Assembly: GCF_003672135.1 (NCBI RefSeq)
Contig: NC_039517.1
Span: 1,178,001 to 1,242,000, forward strand
DNA from: Ooceraea biroi
Taxonomy: Eukaryota; Arthropoda; Insecta; Hymenoptera; Formicidae
Length of the DNA stretch: 64,000 nt
Direction: 5' to 3'
The position numbers and the translations under genes were made by a program. Below are positions 1 to 12,568 of the stretch, in pieces. Every line of letters starts with the position of its first letter. The stretch's first letter is position 1. A model generated the notes under the pieces. That model had not been told where the DNA came from. It searched no databases and worked only from the letters and a program-made list of their open reading frames with translations.

Positions 1-112
1 AATCCGCCCTGCCAATCGATACACCAACCGTCATCCTCTCCATCACGCAGACATCATTCAGCATCAGGAAAATCGCGAGGAATCCATTAAATCACTTCGA
101 TAAGGCCAATTA
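1..112. other. Unique flank left of the mariner
   Basis: Short moderately AT-rich sequence with no open frame or repeat that I recognise. It ends in the TA dinucleotide (111-112) that is the left target duplication of the mariner starting at 113. Confidence 0.6.
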
Positions 113-1377
113 TTAGGGGTGTGATTTAGTTTTGAGGGTTTTTTTTTGCTCAAAAACGCATGTATTTAAATATGATAATGAATGAATACCTTAATCAAAA
201 TATTTTCCTTCGTTTTCTATAACTTTTTCCCATCTTTCTGGCAAGAGATCGATTCCACCACGATAAAATCACTCTTCTTTTCAGTTGATCCATTCGTCGA
301 CGAATTTTCGCACTTCTTCCAAATTATCAAAGTGTGTATCCTCTAAAGCGTGTTCCATCGACCGGAACAAATAATAATCGCATGGAGCAATGTCCGGAGA
401 ATACGCGGGGTGCGGTAAGACTTGCCATTCAAGCTCTATAGTGTTTGTTTCACTGATAACGCAACGTCAGGTCGAGCGTTGTCACGAAGAAGAATCACTT
501 TCCGTCGTTTACTCGCAATTGGTGCTCGTTTTTCGTCCAATGCTTGCTTCAACTTGTACAATTGGTGTCAATAACGATCAGCCGTGACAGTCTCATGCGG
601 ATTTAACAGCTCATAGTACACTATCCCACCAAATACAGAGCATCACTTTTCAACCGTGAATATTGCGTCTCGGAGTGGATGTTGATGGTTCGCCTGGATC
701 CACCCATGATTTTCTGCCTTTCGGATTATCAAAATAGATCCACTTTTCATCCCCAGTAACAATCCGAGACAAAAGACTCTTCTTTTTTGCCTGGCGATCA
801 ACGAAATGCAAATGTTCAACCGGTTCGCAATGGCACTTTCCGATAATTGATATCGAACCCATTTTCCTTCTTTCTGAATTTTTCCCATTTCATGTAAATG
901 TTTGGTACCTGTTGTACGATCAACATTTAATGCTCTGGCAAGTTCTGAAGTGGATTCTGTTGGATTTTCGTGCAATAATGCTTGCAAATCTGCATTTTCA
1001 AGCTTTCTTGGTTGTCCCGAGCGTTCTTTGTCCTTCGCATCAGTATGACCACTTTTAAAGCGTCTAAACCAGTATTCACACGTCTTAATTGATGGGGCAG
1101 AATCACCATAAGTTTCCACAAGAATTCTATAACCCTCAGCCGCAGTTTTCTTTTGATTAAAAAACAAAAGCAACGCATGTCGAAAATGCTGTTTCGGAAG
1201 TTGCATTTTTACGATGATATAAACACGACTGTTACTGCATCTATTGCTATAATGCTACTAAATGTCATGGATAATGTCAAGACTGTAAGAAACAACAGTT
1301 ATCGGAAACAGCTATTGGAACAAACTGACACTACAGTCATCTGTTGCAAAACCCTCAAAACTAAATCACACTCCTAA
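113..1377 (-). mobile_element. Mariner-family DNA transposon, full length but inactive
   Basis: A 1265-bp element, the usual size of a complete mariner. It is bounded by inverted terminal repeats: the left end reads TTAGGGGTGTGATTTAGTTT and the right end is its complement with one difference (AGGAG for AGGGG). The match continues inward to about position 141. A TA duplication lies outside each end (111-112 and 1378-1379), as expected for Tc1/mariner integration. The transposase relic runs on the minus strand. Both ends are almost intact although the gene is ruined, so the copy could in principle have been cross-mobilised before decay, but it cannot make its own enzyme. Confidence 0.96.
191..1206 (-). 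pseudogene. Mariner transposase pseudogene (D,D34D type)
   Basis: This would have encoded a transposase of about 340 residues that binds the terminal repeats and cuts and pastes the element. The start is the ATG at 1206 (MQLPKQHF...). The first ~120 residues hold the paired helix-turn-helix region (HTH_48), including the mariner signature WFRRFKSG. The catalytic core follows. The first aspartate is in TGDEKW (codon 749-751), the second in LLRDNARP (481-483), and the third in SPDIAPCDYYLF (377-379), about 34 codons after the second. The end is EGKYFD with a stop at 191-193. The gene is broken. A frame change occurs in the A/T run near 785, a stop follows RRNIHG near 648, and several further stops and frame shifts lie between about 230 and 630. 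Related copies are common in insects; I do not assign a subfamily. Confidence 0.95.
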
Positions 1378-1379
1378 TA

Positions 1380-4260
1380 CATTTCCGGCAGGCTGGAAAA
1401 AGCTCCCGCAACGAGATCGACAGAGATCACGATTGAAAGTGGAAGCAGTGAAATCGCTCTCTCGAGAGCCGGCACGTTTTTCGGGCACGCCGCGGGCACG
1501 CACGGGGAACCAACAGAGCGGCCAAATAACACCGGGGGCAGGTACACCTGGTCGTTCCGTTTCCCGCTGATTGATGCGTGTCGTCTGCCGGTCGGTCGGC
1601 TGCGCAGCCAGTCGCTTCGCCAATCCCGCCGGGGTTGAATGCAGCCGCGCGCTCGGGCCTCCGCCGTGCCGGAAACGGTCCATCACACGACCACGTGACC
1701 ACGTGACGGTCTGGCCTTTGTTCCGCGCGATCATTAGTCTGTCAATATGCCCAAACGACGCTCGCCCTATACGTCCTCCTCCACCCTATCTCCTCCCCTC
1801 GGCTCGTCTGTCCCGTCCCCGCCGCCTGCCACCCTCTGCACGCCGTGGCTCGTGTATACGCGCGTGTATAAGCGTGTGTACGCGCTGCCTACCTGCACAA
1901 TGCGCCCATTGTCTTCCACACGCGTGTATTATACACCCCCATTATGCACGTGGACGCGCGCGTACCCCCGCGTGCGCCTGTGTACACAGTGCGGCCACGC
2001 TCGCGGACTCTGTGCGAGCATTCGTGTGCGACAGCACGAAGATCGCGCGGCAGGTGAACGAGGATGCGAGCGTCCTTATCACGGTGGGACTTGAGGATAA
2101 CGGCCGGGTTAGGAGTCTAATATCAGGTCGAGGGGGAATAATCGCGATCGGTGTGGTAAACGGTGCATAATAATCTCGAAATCGAAATCGCGGCAACGAT
2201 CTGCGATAATACAAAATCGGTAATCCGTATATAGTAATAAAAAATTCTAATCTGAAATAATAAAAAATTGCGGCCACCCTTGAATAATATTGATAAAAAG
2301 AAGTAATTTCTATCCACCCCCCCCCCCCGTGGCACATCGGCCGAAGGAAATCAGGGGGAGGGCGCGAGCTAACGCGACGCGACGTACGATCGCGCTCCTG
2401 TCGGCGCGCGATTCACGGCTACCCCCGCAACCCCCGCCGAGGGAAAGATTCGTAAATCACATTCCGGTTCATTGGATAATCCGGCGGTGTTAATGTTCCC
2501 GCGTATCCCGCGTTGACGCGCGGCTCACCCCCTCGCGCGTTCGCCCTCAGCCTCCGTTCATCTTCCGTTCGAGACTTGTCCTCCGTCTCTCTGCCCTCCA
2601 CCTTCGCACGGCGACGTCCCGACGACGACGCCAACGAGGGGCACCCCTAACGCGTCGCGCCTCTGTCCCCGACGCGTCGCGCCACCGAAGCGGGGTACGA
2701 GGGTGGATAAAGACGAGAGGGGGCGCTGGCGCTAAATCCAGATATATGATGCGCGGCCGTGACATGCAAATCTGGTCAAAGCCCGGTGCCATTACGTTTT
2801 CAAATCTTTAAAGTGTGTTTAGACAGCCGACGAGCGGTGACGCGCTCTCTCGAAGATTGCCAGCGCGCGCTCTCTCCTCGAACGATCGTGCAGCATCGAG
2901 GAGCGTGTGTTGTCGACGTGACGACGTTGCGCGCGTTGTCTCTCGGATTTCGATCGTCGGCGATGATGCGTTCCAACGTCTCGATACGCGCGAAATTAAT
3001 TCCGTGCTGACGTGTCTCGGCGGGATTAACGGCACGTTGGTAAAAGTACAAAATGAAATGAACAAAACGTGAATTTTGATCATCATGTATTGTGGTCACA
3101 AAATTTGTCCACCTTTCCAATTTTCTAAATCAACAATAAAAAATTGCATATTTTTAATCCAGCTGCATTTGTAGAAATAAATACACTACGTTCTAACTAC
3201 GTTTCCGTGACCCATAAAATTATAAGCCGCCCCGACACCTGTTTATCGCGGAAGCAGGTCTCACCAGCCGGTAGCAAAGGTCGAAGTTGACGCTAAAAGT
3301 CAGAGGTGAGACTCGGGAAAATCGGAGCGTCGTCGGAACCGCACACGACAGCGCAGTGAAACGCTGCAACCCCTCGACTGGAAGTCATCAGGTTCGATCC
3401 ATCGATCGCAACAGTCCGCCGCGCGGAGAGGACGAGTTTTTGCGATTTGCGAGGATGTCGGCTGTCGATTCGCGGGACCGTGCGAGCGAAAGCGGGCCCC
3501 GATGCATCGGACGATGCATGTATGTATATCCGGCCCGGGTGACGCCACAAAAACACTTGCCGGGACTCGAGGGTGGTCGACACCCACCGTCAATCGGCGG
3601 TCGATCGTCTCTCACACGACGTCGGCGACGTCGAGGTGAACGCTAAGTGGGGTCAAGGTACTCGATGTCGAGATTCGGGTCCCAATCCAGGACTCGTCGA
3701 CTCCGCGGTCCCAAGCGTTGGGACCGAGCGCGTTCGCTCGAAATACCCGGCTTGATGAAGAAAAGACCAACTCTGGCCCGGTTTGTGTTTTTGCTCGTTC
3801 CCGCATGGGGCCCGTGAATCGTCTCGCGCGGCTCATCGCCCGACCGATGGGTCCCATCGATCGCCGGACGAGAGATCGAAGACGAGCAGACCGATTCGCG
3901 GTATTCCGTTTCTTTCGTCGGGCCCAGAGGCCCTAGACGATCGGCAGCGTCGATACGTTGCTTTGTCAGGGAGAAAGATTCAGTTGCGTGTGTGTGATGA
4001 CCATATGAGGATACGAGCGGACCATCTTCTTCAAGAATCAGTCGAAACGGATAAAATTACAATCTCCATACGTGAAGGGGAATGGAAGGGGGTGAATCAT
4101 TGATGAATCGTCACGTGTGGATTCATGATTCACCGTTCGCGGAAGGGTAAGACGGAAATGTCGCCCAGAACTATGCAGGTGAGGGATACTAGCTACTGAT
4201 AATCCCCAAGGCACTATACGGATTCTCATAATTTCATCGCGTTAAACAGGAGTTACGGCG
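1380..4260. other. GC-rich noncoding stretch between mariner and Transib-like element
   Basis: About 2.9 kb of CpG-rich sequence. It contains alternating purine-pyrimidine runs (about 1850-1990, TG/CG/TA steps), a 12-base poly-C at 2317-2328, a short AT-rich island at about 3060-3220, and an inverted repeat at 4091-4134 (GGTGAATCAT with its complement 24 bases later). The open frames here are Arg/Pro-rich and overlap on both strands. None shows a recognisable domain, so I call no gene. Confidence 0.6.
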
Positions 4261-5006
4261 CACAGTGGGCCAGCGAGCCAGTAAACCTGGCCAAAATATA
4301 ATAAATGAAAATTCACACAGGGTGTTCAAAAACGTACCTATTATATTAGTATAATATCTAGTTCAATGTATTCTGGCAAAATTTTTCTTCTATGTTGTTG
4401 TTTCTTTATTCCGCAATACCTTGAACACGGGTGATATAAAATATCCCAATTTTTTTCTCTCCACGCGACGCGTTTATATAGGAGTATTTATTGCGTAAAA
4501 TACTTATATAAAAGAATACACCGTTAGAATATCATTTATAATAATACTTTAGCTATTTATAAAAGTTATTGATGAAAAAGAAAAGCATAATTTCTTTCCA
4601 TCATAAGGGCTGTTTACCGGCAGACGCACTTTGCATTCCCTCTCTCCGCACATTCTTCGATCTATCAAAAAAATCCCACGCGATCCCAGCGAGTTTCTTT
4701 ATTCATTCTATAGCTTAAGATCTTTTTCATTTTCGGCAAAAATAATGCGCCAATATCTGCCATTATGTTTGAAAAATCGTAAAAAAGAGGGCATTTTAAT
4801 GCAGAAATTCTGTCTCTTAGAAAAAAACAATGCATTTTCTAACGATTGTTGTGATCACGAAAATGATGATGATGATGATGATATGGAATAATAAATTTTT
4901 CTTGAATAAAAACAAAAAAAGAATATTTCTCTATAATACAACACCCTGCGTGAATTTTCGTTTTTCATATTTTTGGCCAGGTTTACTGGTTCGCTGGCCC
5001 ACTGTG
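4261..5006. mobile_element. Transib-like non-autonomous DNA element with RSS-like ends
   Basis: A 746-bp AT-rich insertion whose first and last ~65 bases are inverted copies with few differences. Both ends begin CACAGTGGGCCAGCG. Read inward, each end is CACAGTG, then exactly 23 bases, then CCAAAATAT (left) or CCAAAAATA (right). This is the layout of a 23-bp-spacer recombination signal: heptamer, spacer, AT-rich nonamer. The element is flanked by the 5-bp direct repeat CGGCG (4256-4260 and 5007-5011). Known biology: Transib transposons, relatives of the RAG1 source, make 5-bp GC-rich duplications and have CAC-starting, heptamer-like termini. There is no transposase open frame, so it would depend on an enzyme encoded elsewhere. 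One caution is that short GTTACG/CGTAAC pieces just outside the CGGCG repeats are also inverted, so the true terminus could lie a few bases further out. Confidence 0.7.
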
Positions 5007-5011
5007 CGGCG

Positions 5012-8000
5012 GGGCGTAACGCGCGGCCCCCGCGCACAAAGGGAATTCCTGCGCCCGATCGGGATATAGCTGGCGCGCATACGTTTGCCTCCTCTCGCTT
5101 TCGCCTCCGCTTGCAGTCCGGCATGAAATAATAATAAATACGCGGCCGGCCGTGCGCGGTATTGCGCGCTAAACTGATTCGTAAGCGTGGAAGCCGCGGA
5201 ACAATGGGCGCGGACTGCGAACACGATGAGGAGCGGAGTGCGGTGGGAGGAGGTGGGCACGGGGAGGGAGCGAGACGGTCGGAAGGACCTGAGAACGACC
5301 GCCGACACAATGGGGACCAAGTTGGCGGTCTGACCTCCGACCTGCCGGCCGCGGCACCACCGTCCGTCCTGCATTCGCATTCGGATTCGTCGCTTCGATT
5401 GTGTGCTAATGCCTCGCGCGGTGTCCACTACCGCGGGCCCCCCCTCAAGACGCACACGGTAGCTTGAGCAGTTCGCCCGACCCCCTTCTGTCCATCTTGC
5501 CGCCTCCCCCATCCCCCTTCTTGCCGATCGTCAATGCCTGCCCGCTCGCTCGCTCGCTCGTTCGAACACGCGTGTCGACGTCCCGGAAAGCGGTCACCGC
5601 GAATTATCGACATTCCGTTTCCCGCAAACGCACTCGCGATGGCAAATTGTACTCGCGTTATTTTGCAATTGTTGTTACATTTTTATTGTAGCCGTGACGG
5701 CAGAAAATCGCGGAAATTTTGACTCTCAACTCGGTTTGAGTACAGTCGGTGTTATACCGCGCCTACGTCGGTGCTGTCTTCTTTCTTGCCGGGCGATATA
5801 CGCAAGGAAGCGGATCGAAATCATTTATTACTATCGCGATCACTTGGGCAGGCGGAGGAAGGAAGGGGCGAGATGTCGGTCGGGTCGAATGGACTCGATT
5901 AGCGACGGTTCACCCGCGGTACCGTCAACCATCCCCCGTAATCGCTCCCGGCAGACTCGTAAGTCTTACTGCGCCGCTAACGAACGTTTCCCCGGAATAC
6001 GAATCGGAATTCGAATCTTCGCCACGAACGCACGGTGTTGACCATGGTAAAAACAGAGATATCCTCCATCGCTGGAAAGGATATCGATTACACGAAACGT
6101 CAAGCTTCCCTCCGACGACATTTTCATTAAAATATAGAATGTAGTTCGTCTAATATTAATCGCGTAAACTAACTGTGACCGAGACGTGAGCGCACGTCTT
6201 TGATCGGTTTTCTAGCCAAGCTCTGCTTGATGGAGGTCTTCTTTACTGCTGCAACCCGGCAACTCCGCGATCCATTTTCCCCCTAGCAGGGAACCTATCT
6301 ACGCGCGTTCGAAACGGCACTCGATGCATTTGCGGGATGCATTATAAAGCAATGGTGCATAACAGGAATGCGGCGAGCGCATGTGCACGGTCGCGGAAGA
6401 GCCGCGACTCGCCATCAAAACACCCCCGTGCGCGCGCACGTGCGGACGCCTCGTCCGTCGTAATTTTCGATAAATATGATAAGCAGCGGGTGGCGGCGTT
6501 CAATGCCGAGCGTAGTGCGCGCATCGCGAGCCGGATGCGGCGTGCGATGCATGTCGGTCGCACGTACGAGAGGGACAGGGGAAGGAGAGGGACAGAGGGA
6601 GAGAAAGACAGAGAGAGAGAAAACGAGAGAGAGAGCCGCGCAACAATGAGGCGGATCTTTCCGCAACGCGGGAGAGGGTGAACCCGGTTTCCGGTGGCCT
6701 TGCACCCGAATTTGAAACTTTCCCCGTTACGTCGACGGCGAGGCCGCGCGCGCGATGCGCGGCGGGGGCGGCGGCAGGACAAGAGCTCGCTGGCGGGCCG
6801 AGGGGGCGAGGGCGGCGCGGGAGGGCGGGCAGGGAGAGGAGGGCCGGGACGAAGGTCAGTGTCTGCATAAAACCACCCGAGGCTACAGACTGTCGGTTCT
6901 AGACTGCCGAGGCGTTTGCTATGCGGGCTGCGCAAGCCGCGGCTACGTGCCCTGCCTGACGAGCTGCGACTCAAATTCAACTCAAACTCTGCTTTCTGCA
7001 TCTGCCATTCCGCTTCCCTCCGCCGCGCTGTGTACTGTCACTGCTTCTGCCTCTCTCTCTCTCTCTCTCTCTCTTTGTTGTCTTTTCCAGAAGGCGTCCA
7101 CCTCCACCGAGAGGCCCCGAGTCCAGTGGTCGGAAATCCCCGTGGTGTCATCGAAATTGTCGCGAAATTGATAAGAGATCTTAAAGTAGGAACGAGAGAT
7201 TATGTTAGAACAGAGAATCGTTGTCGCGCCGCTCAAGGCTCTCCATTGAAGCTTATAAAATATCCTGAACCTGGACATAATACGAAATACTGCTCGCTGT
7301 TACTTCGTTATTCTCTACGGATATCCTCTGAAGACGCAGAGTTTCGAGTTGCAGTGAATACAGGCGAGAGGCCTACTGTAAGTACGCGTAACACCGCGTA
7401 GCGGCTCTGTAGGACGCCGAGGAGTATTCCGAAGAAATTTAAAATCACTGCGCTTTGCCTGTACGACGAGGAATTCTCATTGTTCGCGATGGATATCCTC
7501 GTATCCTTCGGCCGCGCTCCTCCACTCGTCACCGTCATTGTCATTCACGTCGCGCAGGCCGATCGCATCGTAAATATGATACCGTAATGGTACGCGGGTG
7601 GATGGTTCGTGGTACCGAACAGACTTTACATCACGCATATATTCACCCCGTGGCAGATCACGGGGTTGCGAGTTAAACAAACGGGGATGGCGGAATGTAA
7701 CGAGAGGGTGGGGGCTGGCCGTTTACCTGGCGATAATTAAATCGGAATAAAAATCTATCCGCGAGAGCCGCGCTCGTCAATCCACGCAGCTGACATTTTA
7801 CGTCGGCAATCGGCCACCCCCTCGCTACAACGCGTTTCCGTCCCCGCGTTCATTGTCACCCCCAGATCGTCATGTTTTTTTCGTCCCCCGACACCGACGC
7901 GTCCCGCGTCGTTACTAATAACGCGCGCGAAAATACATTCGCTCTTCATTCCCACCCCCTTTTTCCCCGCGATAATGACTTCGAACAGGAAAATCGTGCG

Positions 8001-9480
8001 CGCGCCCTATAAGCCTCGCGATGCGCGCGTATAGAAAATTACAGGATCGCGTTAAAGTATAAAAGGGTATCGCGACAAACATTATATACCCGTATAATGA
8101 ACTTTATAATGAACAAACCTTCAAAAAAGTGTATAATCTTTCTCCAGAATATTGATTAATCTCATCAGCGCGACAAGGCACTTTTAAAAGCCATCCATCT
8201 CAAAGTGTCCCTTGCATTTTATTGATTTTATTAATTTTTTATTTATCGGATCAATTTTTCCATCAATTTTCGCCAGTGATTCAAAAATCTCTCGGCTTTG
8301 TCTCTCGCAATGGTTCGAATCAAAAAGCACACCGCAAAGCAGCAAGGTACCTGGTGGTGGTGGTGCTTTTAGACGCCATTTTCGGCGACGCGACGCTCAT
8401 GGGGTTAATCCCACATGCGCGTCGCGTTGCGTCGTGGGAAGTACGCGACGAGGCAGAGTTACAAGCCCAACGAAAGTAAGTCTCGACGTTGACGTTGCCT
8501 AACCTCGGGACCCTCTCCTGCACGTTAGCGGCACGGAATCAGCTGACTAGCAAAACTGACCTAATTATTATGCATTTATTCGCGCGTATTCAAATGCGCG
8601 CCGGGCGGCGGTGCCCGTTGTCTCGCTCGCTCGTGCACGCGTCCTATCGCTCTCCTTCGCACCGACCGACGCACTCGGTTGTCCCACGGACACTTAACAC
8701 GCGATCGAGGATCTACGTGCGGGATCTTCCTCGGGGATTGTCGATCGATCCGCCTAATTGTCCGGAATCCGCCGCGCCGACGACGAACGTGAGAACCCTT
8801 TCCGCGATTTATCATTTTTACTCCATTCTGAATTTGTCACGGGACGCCATTCATCCTGTCGGCGATTTCTTGTTCATTTGCACATGCAAAGATCAAACAG
8901 GAGTATCGTACAAAGTACTATTTGTTTAGGAAGATTGAATGATTGATCAGCTGGAGTAGAGTGATGTGTGACGATATGATTCTTAAAAAAAAAGCGATCG
9001 GATCAATCCACAATATGAAAATTGACGAATTAATATTGCAAGAATTTCTTGTAATTCAACATCACGCAAAGAAAAAGAGAAAGAGAGAGAATGTATTATT
9101 CCCAAGTACTTCGAGAAACTTCATTTCCCATAGAAACACGTAAACTTTCCATGTAGGCGTGGAAACAAGCCGGTTGCATTGAATATTACGGAACAACCAC
9201 GTGAAATTGATTTCAGGATACTTAAACATTCAACAGACTCGAATCCCATAACTAAATCACATTTTTTCGTATACACGAAGCCAAGAACATTCATTCTGCG
9301 ATCACGGCGGCCGTAAAACCGGCTCTTGCGTGACACCGCCGAAATCTCCATCGACAGAACGTCCGAACCGACTCGATCGTGCTTCCTTAAATCGTAAAGC
9401 GAAGTGGATCGCCGATTAGACCCTATCGGTACACTTTATCGCGACACAGTGGCACTTTCGGCGCACCCGACCGTCACCCT
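5012..9480. other. GC-rich noncoding stretch with GA/CT microsatellites
   Basis: No supported gene. It holds GCTC tetranucleotides (about 5545-5562), a purine-rich GA tract (about 6560-6650), a (CT)12 run at 7051-7074, GTG repeats near 8350-8362, and a more AT-rich part at about 7970-8260 and 8900-9250. A 219-residue minus-strand frame at 6342-7001 is Ser/Arg/Leu low complexity derived from the GA tract and overlaps equally long frames on the other strand. Confidence 0.55.
7051..7074. repeat. (CT)12 microsatellite
   Basis: Uninterrupted CT dinucleotide run, followed by TTTGTTG. Such runs are frequent across the window. Confidence 0.95.
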
Positions 9481-9483
9481 CCT

Positions 9484-9497
9484 CCCCCCCCCCCCCC
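9484..9497. repeat. Poly-C tract of 14 bases
   Basis: An uninterrupted run of 14 cytosines. Similar runs occur at 2317-2328 (12 C) and 23706-23716 (11 C). A G-quadruplex or i-motif is possible, and length calls in such runs are prone to sequencing error. Confidence 0.9.
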
Positions 9498-12400
9498 GCG
9501 CATTAACATCGATCGTTTCGGCGACTTATCGAGCCGTATAAACCCGGACAGAGCCACCCCGACATCGCGATCCCCTTCCGCGTGCGTTCGCGTGCTAATC
9601 GGAATCGGGCGCGCCGTCCGATGACTTCGGGACAGGTATGCCGAAACACGACGCGAACCCTCGCGCGATAACGGGCATAACATACCCCGGAATACCTACC
9701 CCGTGTCTCTCTACGCGTTCACTTGTCCGCCTGCCTGCTTGCCTGCCTGTCGGTCTGTCGGTCGCTCGGTCGATGCTTTGGTTTCGTCGGTGGTGAGCGT
9801 ACGCCCCCGCGCGACGTGCGTGCGTGCGTGCGTACGTACGTATGTACGTACACGTACACACAGCGGCGAAACGCGTCGGGGAGGGTCGCGCGGGAGGGCG
9901 TCTCGGCGCCATGCTGATTTGCATGCGCCGCCATGACGGCCGCCACCGCTCGAGCGGGGGTTGCACGACGCTCGCGGCTGGGCGAGAGGGACGCACGGCG
10001 GGAGGGAGGCACGGCTCGGAGGGTTAGGGGGTGAGCATCGATCGCTTTCTCCCGCGCACGAGCTCGCCCTCTACCCCTCCCGGCCCTCCGCCCTGTTCCG
10101 CGCTTATTCTCTCTCTCTCTCTTTCTTTCTCTCTCCGTCGCACCCTCTCGTCGGCCCTTTCGCTCCTCTCTCGCGACCATTCTCTACTTCGCTGCCATCC
10201 GCCTCCCGTACGTTCCTGCACCCCCCCGTCCGCGTACTCTGCACCCCGCGTTTTCTTGTTCCCTCTCTTTTCGTCGCGCGTCCTCTTTTTCATCATTTCA
10301 CCCCGTGGCAGTGTTCCATCGCGCTCACTCCTTACTCTTCTTCTCTTTCTCTCTCTCTCCTCCGCTGCGAGTTGGGACCGAACAACCCAGCCCAACAACC
10401 GCCACCGACGCCTAAAACCAGAAAACTCCCGCAGCTTCGTTCCCCTTCTTCGTTCGCGTTTTCTATTCGCCGTTCGCTTACTGTCCACGCTTGTTTACAT
10501 CACGCGCCGGCGACTACTGTCTTACCATCGCCGCGAAATTGTCCTTATCGAACCTCGAAGTTCGCGAAATTCACCCCGTGGGCACGAACCGCGTTCGTTT
10601 AAACAGTTCGCTCAAAAGTCACACCCATCAGATTTTTTTCCGATCTGATCGGCTGCTCGCTAATAACCACCCCCGATATTGACGAACATTGCTTTGATCT
10701 ATCACGGGGCAAACGGGGTAACTGTCTCACGAACGCAAAATGATCGCTCTCCGTGAAGCAAGACAACGCGAGACGTCAGCGGAAGCTGAGTTCTTTCCGA
10801 AGGAACCGCGTCGGCAAATCGAGGACGAGGAGCAGTGACGAGGGTGAAGGCACGAAGACGAAGGGAGAATGAGAGCAGCAACGACCTGGCGAACAACGGC
10901 CGCAGCCGTCTATTTACTTATGCAACGGGCGACGAAGTAAGGGGGTGGCGACGACGGCGGGGTGGCGGCGCAGTGGTGTAAGGGGTCGGAGCCTCGGGCT
11001 CTGTTTGTTTTCGTTGGACCACATAGCGTGATACGTTTGCGTAATGCGCTACGTCCGTCGTCCTTTCCTCCGCCATATCCTCCTCCACCCGGCGACCTAC
11101 CCCCGTCCCGCCGCCCGCCGCCCATCCGTCCGTCCTCGCCCCGCCGGCCCCCCTTCCGCCGCGTACCACCATCATCCACCGGGGGTAGCAACGGCTGCGG
11201 TGGAATCTGCCAGGCGGTAACTCATCCGCACGGCCGTATTCTCGGATATGTTTTTGCTCGTTCTCTCCCTCCCGCGTTTCATCCCTCTCACGTCCTCTCT
11301 CTCCCTTTCTTCCTCTCCGTTTCCGCCCCCGCGCCGCCGCCTTTCTCGCTGTACGGACCTGCATCCGTCCATCCGTCCGTCCGTTCGCTCGTCGGTACGT
11401 ACACGTCCTACGTCACCCTCGTGTTCATTTTTTACCGCCGCGACGTCACCGCGAGCTGACGTTAAAAAAAAGTGGTCCCTGTCGCCCCCCCCCCTCCCCC
11501 TCCCCCGTCGCGGTACGCGGCATTCGATTCACGCGGATCCAGCGAGACCGCACGAGGAAATATGACCGGGATTCTCGCCGTGAAAACTCTGTGCCGTGGA
11601 TTTCTCGGGCGCGTGTGGCACGCATAAATCGTGGGGTTCATCAGGGGACAGGGAGACAGAAAAGTATGTCGCTCGAAAGAGACCCTCGTACTGATCCTTG
11701 ATATGACAGCGAGACGGTCCGCCTTTTATTGTATTGAAGCACATTAAATAATTGATTTCAAGCACTAATGGGGTAAAATATAATGTAAGACGATTAACAG
11801 CTGCGTTCTCTCGTTTCACCGAAAATCCCCTTGCCAGTAGCGGACTCGATTCGCTCAGCATTGACTCAGCCAGCTATCCGCTAGAGAAGAAGCGGACGCA
11901 TTAATTAGCGCAACACGGCCGATACTAACTGCGCACTTGTAATGAGATAATTGCGCGTTTTCCTCGGCAGCGTTCCGATAGAGACCGCGGCTGATGTCGG
12001 GCTGATGTCAGGTGATGACAGCAATTTGCCCGATGCGGCACGCCTAGCAAAGTGCTTCCTTCCGCTCCGGCGTAAGGCCGGCACCGATAAGTCTCGCGAT
12101 GGATCTACGCGAGAGACGCTTAATTTCAGGGCGGCAGCCGTCGAAAGCGGGGCGGTGAAAGATCGACGAGTTGCGCCGGCGAGATCGCGCTGTTCGGTGC
12201 CGGCACTCTCCCCTGGCGAACAAATGGCTCACGGGGGGGCTGGAGGGGTGAGTGGCCGTAAAATGACAAGCCCGTAAAACACGGTCGTCCTCCGGCGAAC
12301 GACCTATCAATGACTCGTAGGTAACGTGATGCGAATTCGGTCGCGGGACGCGCGCGTCGTCGTCCCGTTTGCATTCAGGAATCCGAAAACTTCTGGCGGA

Positions 12401-12516
12401 AGGTCGCGGAGGGGGTCAACGGGGCACGAGCGGGAAGAGCGAAGAGAAAGCGAAGTTCTCTCCGAAGAGAAGAGGTTGCAGGGACGGGCGGGGCGGCGCG
12501 ACGTGATCTCGATAGA

Positions 12517-12568
12517 CGAGGAGGAGGAGGAGGAGGAGGAGGAGGACGACGACGATGACGACGACGAA
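12517..12568. repeat. GAG/GAC trinucleotide repeat
   Basis: About nine GAG (or near) units followed by GAC/GAT units. In one frame this reads as an acidic run of Glu then Asp. It lies inside a 165-codon frame (12326-12823) that has no other protein-like character, so I treat it as a repeat rather than an exon. Confidence 0.85.

Noticed and set aside
4261..5006. hAT assignment for the CACAGTGGG element
   Set aside because: An 8-bp duplication is not present (TTACGGCG versus CGGCGGGG), while a 5-bp CGGCG match is.
6342..7001. 219-codon minus-strand open frame as a gene
   Set aside because: Ser/Arg/Leu low complexity arising from a GA tract, overlapped by other long frames in other phases, and with no domain.
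9961..10648. Two overlapping plus-strand frames of 205-213 codons
   Set aside because: Both are translations of a pyrimidine-rich tract (Ser/Pro/Leu/Arg), with a third long frame opposite.
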